DNA from: Solenopsis invicta
Taxonomy: Eukaryota > Arthropoda > Insecta > Hymenoptera > Formicidae
Direction: 5' to 3'
Length of the DNA stretch: 64,000 nt
Assembly (NCBI RefSeq): GCF_016802725.1
Contig: NC_052670.1
Location: 11,676,141 to 11,740,140, forward strand
This document shows, in pieces, positions 58,220 through 64,000 of the stretch (its first letter is position 1; every line of letters begins with the position of its first letter). The translations under genes and the position numbers were made by a program. A model generated the notes under the pieces. It saw only the letters and a program-made list of their open reading frames with translations, was not told the origin of the DNA and did not search any database.

Positions 58220-61200
58220 CTTATATAATAGATATTTGCGGCACTTTCAATCCAACTTTGATTGCTTATAACTTCCATAAAAATGAGCATATAACAAATG
58301 CCTTTTTTTCGATACGTTATAACGTTACAACGGTAATATATAGCGTTTTGAATGTATATCTTTATTAATAAAAAGTTTACAATAAAAATAAGGAAAGAAG
58401 AAACAAAAGTTACAAAATCTTTTTTTTTAATTTATATCTTTTCGAAAATCAGGATAAAAAACTTTTTAAGTACATAAGTGTTCCAAAAACTAGAAACTTT
58501 GAATTTCAGCAATATATGCCATAATGGTATCTTTCAAAAATAAACGACGTATTTGAGTAAGAACTTTCCATTATTATATTTTTAAATTATTTGCCGATAA
58601 TACAGTCCTTTATGCCAAGGAAAAAGGATATTCTGATGTGTTTAAATTTGCCAGGTTAGTCAGGTTTTAAAATTATAGAAATGTAAAAAAAAGCCCGGCT
58701 ATACCGTATACCCAATGTATCATAGGATATGCCGTCAAGTCTTATTTATTTTTTTTTACTTTTGCTTTTACAATTTAGATTTCAATATTATAATGTATTA
58801 TATTATTGTCATACGTTATATACATGATGCATATTTATTTTATTGTACATTCTTGTGTACCACAGTAAAGGTGTGCTCAAAGTAAGCTTGTTTCTTCTCG
58901 ATTAGATTATACTAAAATCCGATACATGGCTGAAGTTCGATACAATCGTTACACTTAATATTTCGTGACGCTATAAGTCTGCCGAAGTCGATAACAAGAT
59001 TTATCAAGACGTAGGATAATGCTTCTTGATCTTTTGAGCCCGGTTTACTGCACCTTCTTGGAAATAAATGGTTTATACTAGCTTCGTTGACTCGCTTCAT
59101 CCGGCTACTTAATTAATCGCGCACTGTGTGTCCATTCTCATAGTGATTTCGGGAGGGGGTTTGCACCGCAATACACATGCCATTGTTCTGTTTTCTGGCC
59201 TGCTAGGAACGCGATAATTAGTTGGCTAGGACTGGTCGTTCGGCTGCTTGTTCAGTCGCCGCGCAAACAGCTGCGGAACAATCTCTGGTGTTCGATAGGA
59301 TTTAATGATGAAACAAGACCGCAATCCCATTCGTGATCTCTCGGCTGTGCATATTTGTTTCACGATGTGTGATAGTAACGCGGCCAAGTTAATCTACGTT
59401 CTCCAACCCCCCATACTCCTTTCCTCAAAAATCAAATGACAAATCTTTCAAATTGAGTGCTGAAAAAAATTAATCTTAAATAAGCATAATAATAAGAAAA
59501 CTAGAAAATATTTTAAAATTATATATTTAATGTAGTTTAACATTTTTTGTCTAGCAAACGTACGGTGCGCAGTTTTGGGGGAACTTGTAAATGTATATAA
59601 ATGCACCTCGAAAATTATTATTCAGCAGTAAGATTCGCTTACGACCAGTTAATTTTTTTCAGTTTAAATATGTTAATATTTTTTTTTAATTTTTTTTAAC
59701 TTTTTTTCAGTCGACGCCATTTTATAATTCTTTATTTTGGATTAAATAAAATTATATAAAATTTCACGATAAATTTTTTTGTCATACGATATTTCTTTTT
59801 CTTTCTTTCTTTTAATAAAATATTTTTTGTTAATGTTTCGTCGATACATTCGTCAATATTTGAAGATTCTTCGTTAAAAAGAGAATTAAGATAAGAATAA
59901 TTCAAGTCGCGTGTACTCAAGTTTTTATAGAACTTCTTGTATATTTTTAAGGTTACATAACGACATGGAACATTATTTGAAACATTATTCATTCTCAGCA
60001 CTCAGCACTGATTTTTAAAACGACAAAAAATACACTTTTTGTATATTCTCGTGTTTGAGGTACAGTAAATATCTTCCACTCGGGGATTGAAGGAAAAAGA
60101 GGCGCCGTCAAATTATATCTCTGCTGTTTCCTGGTGTTTAATTTTGAGAAGCAAGAAAATCCTATCGCTTTTGTGATACTCAACATCCGCGCTTATACGG
60201 TTCATTCCTATGTGTGAGCTTTACACTTTATAAGTTGATAGCGGAGCTCAGTGATGATGTCGGTTTTATACGACGGATTCAATATAATGCTCGCCAGTAT
60301 CTTCTTCTGTGCATTTATTTAAGTTTCTAAGGTTATTTTACGTTAAAAATTCGTTCTGACATGATTTTACGTAAAATGTAAGGTCTTGTCAAATATACAT
60401 ATATTTTAAATGATAAATAAAAAAAGATTTAAACATTAAAATTACATAATGTAAAATTATTTTAAATGTACATTTTTTCATAGGTATGAGAGTTTTCTAT
60501 AGGGTTTAAATTCTTTTAAGTTTTTATATTTAGATGCTATTGTGACTATAATTTAATTTACGAGATTTGCTGAAAAAGAGAACTAGATAAAATTCGCAAT
60601 GTACAAGTCAATTTAGTTACATATTCTCATGCTCTTCATCAATTTGAGAATTTATAAAAAATTTACTTTTTTTATTCTCTACTTATTGTTAGCTCTCATT
60701 TTTTGATTGTTTTTCAATACTTAATTAATTTGTGTTTACATAGTTTGAACTTTTGTACAAATATTTTAATAACATTTTAGTTATGTATTTGTTATTTCGA
60801 AACTCCGAACCAATTGTACGTTTTGATGTATGTACATGCATACTACTTTGTACATCTAATCGAAAATTCGATAATTGAGCTAGCGATATAAAACAAAAAT
60901 TGTGCGAAATAATTATAACGAAAATTTGAAATAGAAAACGATTATTGTGAGATTTATTTTATGATGCGGAAAAGTTTATAATTAAATCGTACAAAGTCTC
61001 GGTTTACGAAAATAATTTTCCGATCGAGGTTTTTTTATGCGATAGATTTTATTAGAAAAGCTTCATGTTTTCTTCGTGCTGAAATAAATTTCATCAAAAT
61101 ATCTATTTGTATTTTTGACGATTGTCAATAAACGTTTCTGATTTAAAGATACTTATTTATAATTTCGGATTTCAACAATAGTTTCTTATATATTATCTCC

Positions 61201-62228
61201 TTATACACTACTCGTAATAGCTTTCGTTCAATTTCATCGTATTATCAATATTTAGAAGATGGTGCATATTTGAGTAACGCTCTGTACAGCTTTTTCCTCC
61301 GTAAATCGGAGCACCCGTGGACCTTAAAAGGGGTGCCCATATAGCTAGGAGCGTATTGAAAAGTTGAGAAACCAATTCGAGCGACATAGATCCAAAGCTA
61401 CCTCTGGTATTGAGTATCTATTCAATCGGTCCCCATGGATCTGATTTCCGTTTATTACCACGTTGCTCGAGCAGTATCACATCTTCAGTTAAGCGAAAAA
61501 TCGAAGTGGATATGAAAGTAAAAACAATTTCACGGCTGCACTTCATCTGAAAACTTGACGCACGTATATATACGTATTAATATATTGATTTGCAACATGG
61601 CAAACAAATTGGTTTTTGCGTATTGCCTGTTCGTCATCTTTTCTCTCGAATACTTTACGTTTCATAATTCATATATATCTTTATTTTTTATGAAAATCTG
61701 TACTTTGTAATTCTCCGATTAACTTATTTGAATTTACGTAATATCTTCTGTTAAATTAAGTATAACTAATAAATAAAACAATTTGGTATGCGTGTACGTG
61801 AGGAACGTTATCCTTTATACGAAGGTATGAATAATGATGTTGATAACAATTTGAAAAAGTTGATGGTTAAGCAATACGTCGCAGCTTCAGAAATGCGTCT
61901 CTCACGTGGGAATTTTCGCGAATAGATAAGAAGACTGATGTGCATTGTGTACTAGTGAAGAGGAGCGAAATCTTGACGTATTTCCGTTGCGGGAATTTGG
62001 TGTAAAATCCTCGATAACTCGCATAGCGTGTGAACGAAACACAAAATGAACGTGACGCTGCTTTCGTTTCGATTCGATTCGAGAAATTGACAAAAATTGC
62101 GCATTGCTGTTTAATTATTACGTCGAATCGACAGAATTTTTTGCACTGTTTCTCGTCACAAAATTATTCAGTTATTAAAAAGAATGGCCGATTATTTTAT
62201 AATTGTTATTTCATATTTTGAAAAGGAT
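58220..62228. other. No gene seen; mostly AT-rich
   Basis: Only the R3 repeat fragment (59552) and a small GCACCC/GGGTGC hairpin near 61312-61336 stand out. Composition is strongly AT-rich, with stops in all frames. Confidence 0.5.
59552..59628 (+). repeat. Dispersed repeat family R3, copy 2
   Basis: This partner of 10989-11061 reads agcaaacgtacggtgcgcag, gttttgggggaactt, atgtatataaatgcacct and a-attattattcagca. Similarity drops off outside these limits, so it is probably a fragment of a longer element. Confidence 0.55.
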
Positions 62229-62230
62229 AA

Positions 62231-62640
62231 ATTAGAAGTGACTTTTTCATATAAACTTAAACGCCATTTTTTAAATAATCGGTTTCATGGGATGAACTGT
62301 ATAGTAATAAAAACGTAGAGTTATTTTCGAATACAATTTGATGTTACTGGTAAGTTGATTAAGGCCCGATTTCACAAACATTATTTTAGCTTTAATCCAG
62401 TCTCAAATATGTGTTTTTATTTATTTAAAAAGAGAGATAAAGACAGACACTTATTTGAGTCTCGCTTAAAGACGTTGATGCAATAATAACGTTGATGCAA
62501 TCGGGCTTCAATCAACTTACCAGTAATATCAAATTGTATTCAAGAATAACCCTACGTTTTTATTACTATATAGTTCATCCCATAAGACCGATTATTTAAA
62601 AAATGGCGTTTATGTTTTTATGAAAAAGTCACTTCTAATT
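62231..62640. mobile_element. 410-base near-complete palindromic MITE with TA flanks
   Basis: The arms begin AATTAGAAGTGACTTTTTCA at both ends and stay complementary through TTTTTTAAATAATCGG, GGGATGAACT, GTAATAAAAACGTAG, ATACAATTTGAT, TTACTGGTAAGTTGATT and CCCGATT. An inner stem, CAGTCTCAAATA/TATTTGAGTCTCG, closes almost to the centre. TA flanks lie at 62229-62230 and 62641-62642. One arm has a tandem gttgatgcaat duplication. It is non-coding. Transcription would give one of the longest hairpins in the window. Confidence 0.85.
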
Positions 62641-62642
62641 TA

Positions 62643-63908
62643 ATGCAGATGGTAGAAGCTATTTTGACCAAACTATTTTTAGTATCATTACCAAATACAA
62701 GTTATTTCCTTCGACCATATTAATCATTTATAGCTGCGTCATTCATATTTAATAGATTTTATAAGTGGCTACTTTTCGTTTTTCGTCTGTCTCTAGATTA
62801 ACATGAAAGATTGATTTTATTTAACCGCAAATAGCACAGATTTACTTGCATTTTTATAAAAAATAGATTTTCATGGAAATCAGCATTATTCACTTTATAA
62901 TCAATTAATTCACGCTATTTCATATCAAAGGAAAGTTTTGTTATACATTTTATCAGTTTTATTTCTAACAAAGATGTAAAGTATGCCTGTTGTGATGCGT
63001 TCCTAAGCGGTGGAACGCTTAGATTCTGCTTTTTCCAATATTTCGTAACAGTAAAATGATCTAAACGCAAGTATATAATTTTCATACATTTAATTTTATC
63101 GTATAAATAATATATAACTTTTCGATTTATGTAATATAACTGCTATGCAATTAATATATCCGCGAAGTTATTTATAGAGCTAATGGATCAAGGAAACTAT
63201 TGGCCGTGCAAAATAGACATATGTAATTTTTAAAGAGAATCTAATTTCGGAAAATTTGTCACGAGTCTAAGATTATATATATATGCGCTCGTGAGTTATA
63301 CGAACATGTGCACGAGCCGCAGAAATTATGACATAAATCATGCATCTTTCAATCCTCAAATACACACGCGTCTCTCTCTCCCACTATTGCACAGCCAATT
63401 GTCAATTTTTCTCAGCGTTGTAGAGCTCGCACCCCATCAATAAGATCGCTCTCAAAGAGATTTGCCAGCGGCGAGCGATGGATGGAACGCGATGGATGAT
63501 AAATATAGGGGGACGTGTATAAAGCACTGAAAAATTGACACCACCCAGCCGAGGTAACGAGCGATCTCTGCAAAGTGTATAACATCAGTCGTTAGGAGAT
63601 TTCGCCCTTTCGCCCTTCTCCTCGCGCGCACTCTTCCCTCATCCCATCCGTCGGCTCTTCTTACCATCTCTCGTAACATCTCTCTTAGTCACATACACCT
63701 CGCACCCTTTTCGTTTTATTGCGAGTACGTGAGAGATTAGCGGATTAGCCGCGTGCAAAGCATTGCTGATCAAAGCCTACAAGAAGAGTTTCCGGATAGG
63801 AGCCATCATCGTCTTTTTCTCGGGAAACTTACTTTCTATCGCAATATTTGTATCTTTTGTAAGTGCGTGAGCAAGCAAGAAAGATAGAGCGAGCGGGGAG
63901 GGCGAGAA

Positions 63909-63943
<35 letters not shown>

Positions 63944-64000
63944 TGTATGATTACATAGAAAAAAACATTAATAAAACTTTAATAAAGATAGCCCCAAAAA
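62643..64000. other. No gene seen; CpG-richer 63400-63830 at the window end
   Basis: AT-rich to about 63270. The end is moderately GC-rich with CT-rich and GA-rich tracts. Overlapping short frames carry no recognisable domain. Confidence 0.5.
63906..63942. repeat. (GA)n microsatellite
   Basis: A GA run with one gaaa interruption lies close to the window end. Confidence 0.93.

Noticed and set aside
61307..61340. GC-rich hairpin GCACCC/GGGTGC resembling a small RNA precursor
   Set aside because: A six-base stem is too short for a microRNA precursor, and no known mature microRNA sequence was recognised.

Overview
This window looks like nuclear DNA from an insect, most likely a hymenopteran and plausibly an ant. 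That is an inference. The visible basis is an AT-rich background broken by many GC-rich patches in which CpG is not depleted, spliceosomal exon/intron structure, long gene-free stretches, and many short hairpin-type DNA transposon derivatives. There is no prokaryotic gene organisation, so nearly all open frames longer than 60 codons are chance frames in CpG-rich patches.

The only protein-coding sequence I can defend is a pair of adjacent plus-strand exons, 47071-47407 and 47897-48123. They are joined by a 489-base GT-AG intron in matching phase. Together they encode a Ser/Thr-rich segment followed by one complete immunoglobulin domain, with Cys, Trp and the DxGxWxC signature all present. Both outer ends are splice sites, so the gene continues outside these exons, upstream for its signal-peptide exon and downstream for further domains. 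No other exon could be assigned with confidence. One phase-compatible candidate (50595-50872) is listed among the findings.

The rest is a transposable-element graveyard. (a) Two diverged direct copies of a TIR element lie at 16645-17784 and 37828-38682. The first carries a nested 152-base MITE, and the second copy preserves the empty target site. (b) Three direct copies of an about 500-base AT-rich family lie at 14852-15486, 28789-29295 and 53815-54318. (c) Two further repeat pairs lie at 2590/45233 and 10989/59552. (d) About sixteen fold-back or MITE-like hairpins are present, among them a 410-base near-complete palindrome at 62231-62640, a TTAA-flanked micro-element at 58158-58215 and a CAGTG-rich fold-back at 41448-41720. 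(e) A fossil retroelement aspartic-protease fragment lies at 39697-39864. (f) The T-arm half of a tRNA-derived SINE lies on the minus strand near 42255-42330. Microsatellites of GA/CT, AC, AT, CGT and GCC type are scattered throughout, along with alternating purine-pyrimidine tracts.

Layout: 1-14850 is intergenic or intronic, with CpG-rich patches and MITEs. 14850-21580 is dense in transposons. 21960-23450 is the largest CpG-rich block. 25460-46000 is intergenic or intronic with scattered repeats. 46000-50900 holds the Ig-domain gene. 50900-64000 is AT-rich and holds more fold-backs. If the Ig-domain gene has the very long introns common in insect neural adhesion genes, much of the window could be its introns, but the sequence does not prove this.
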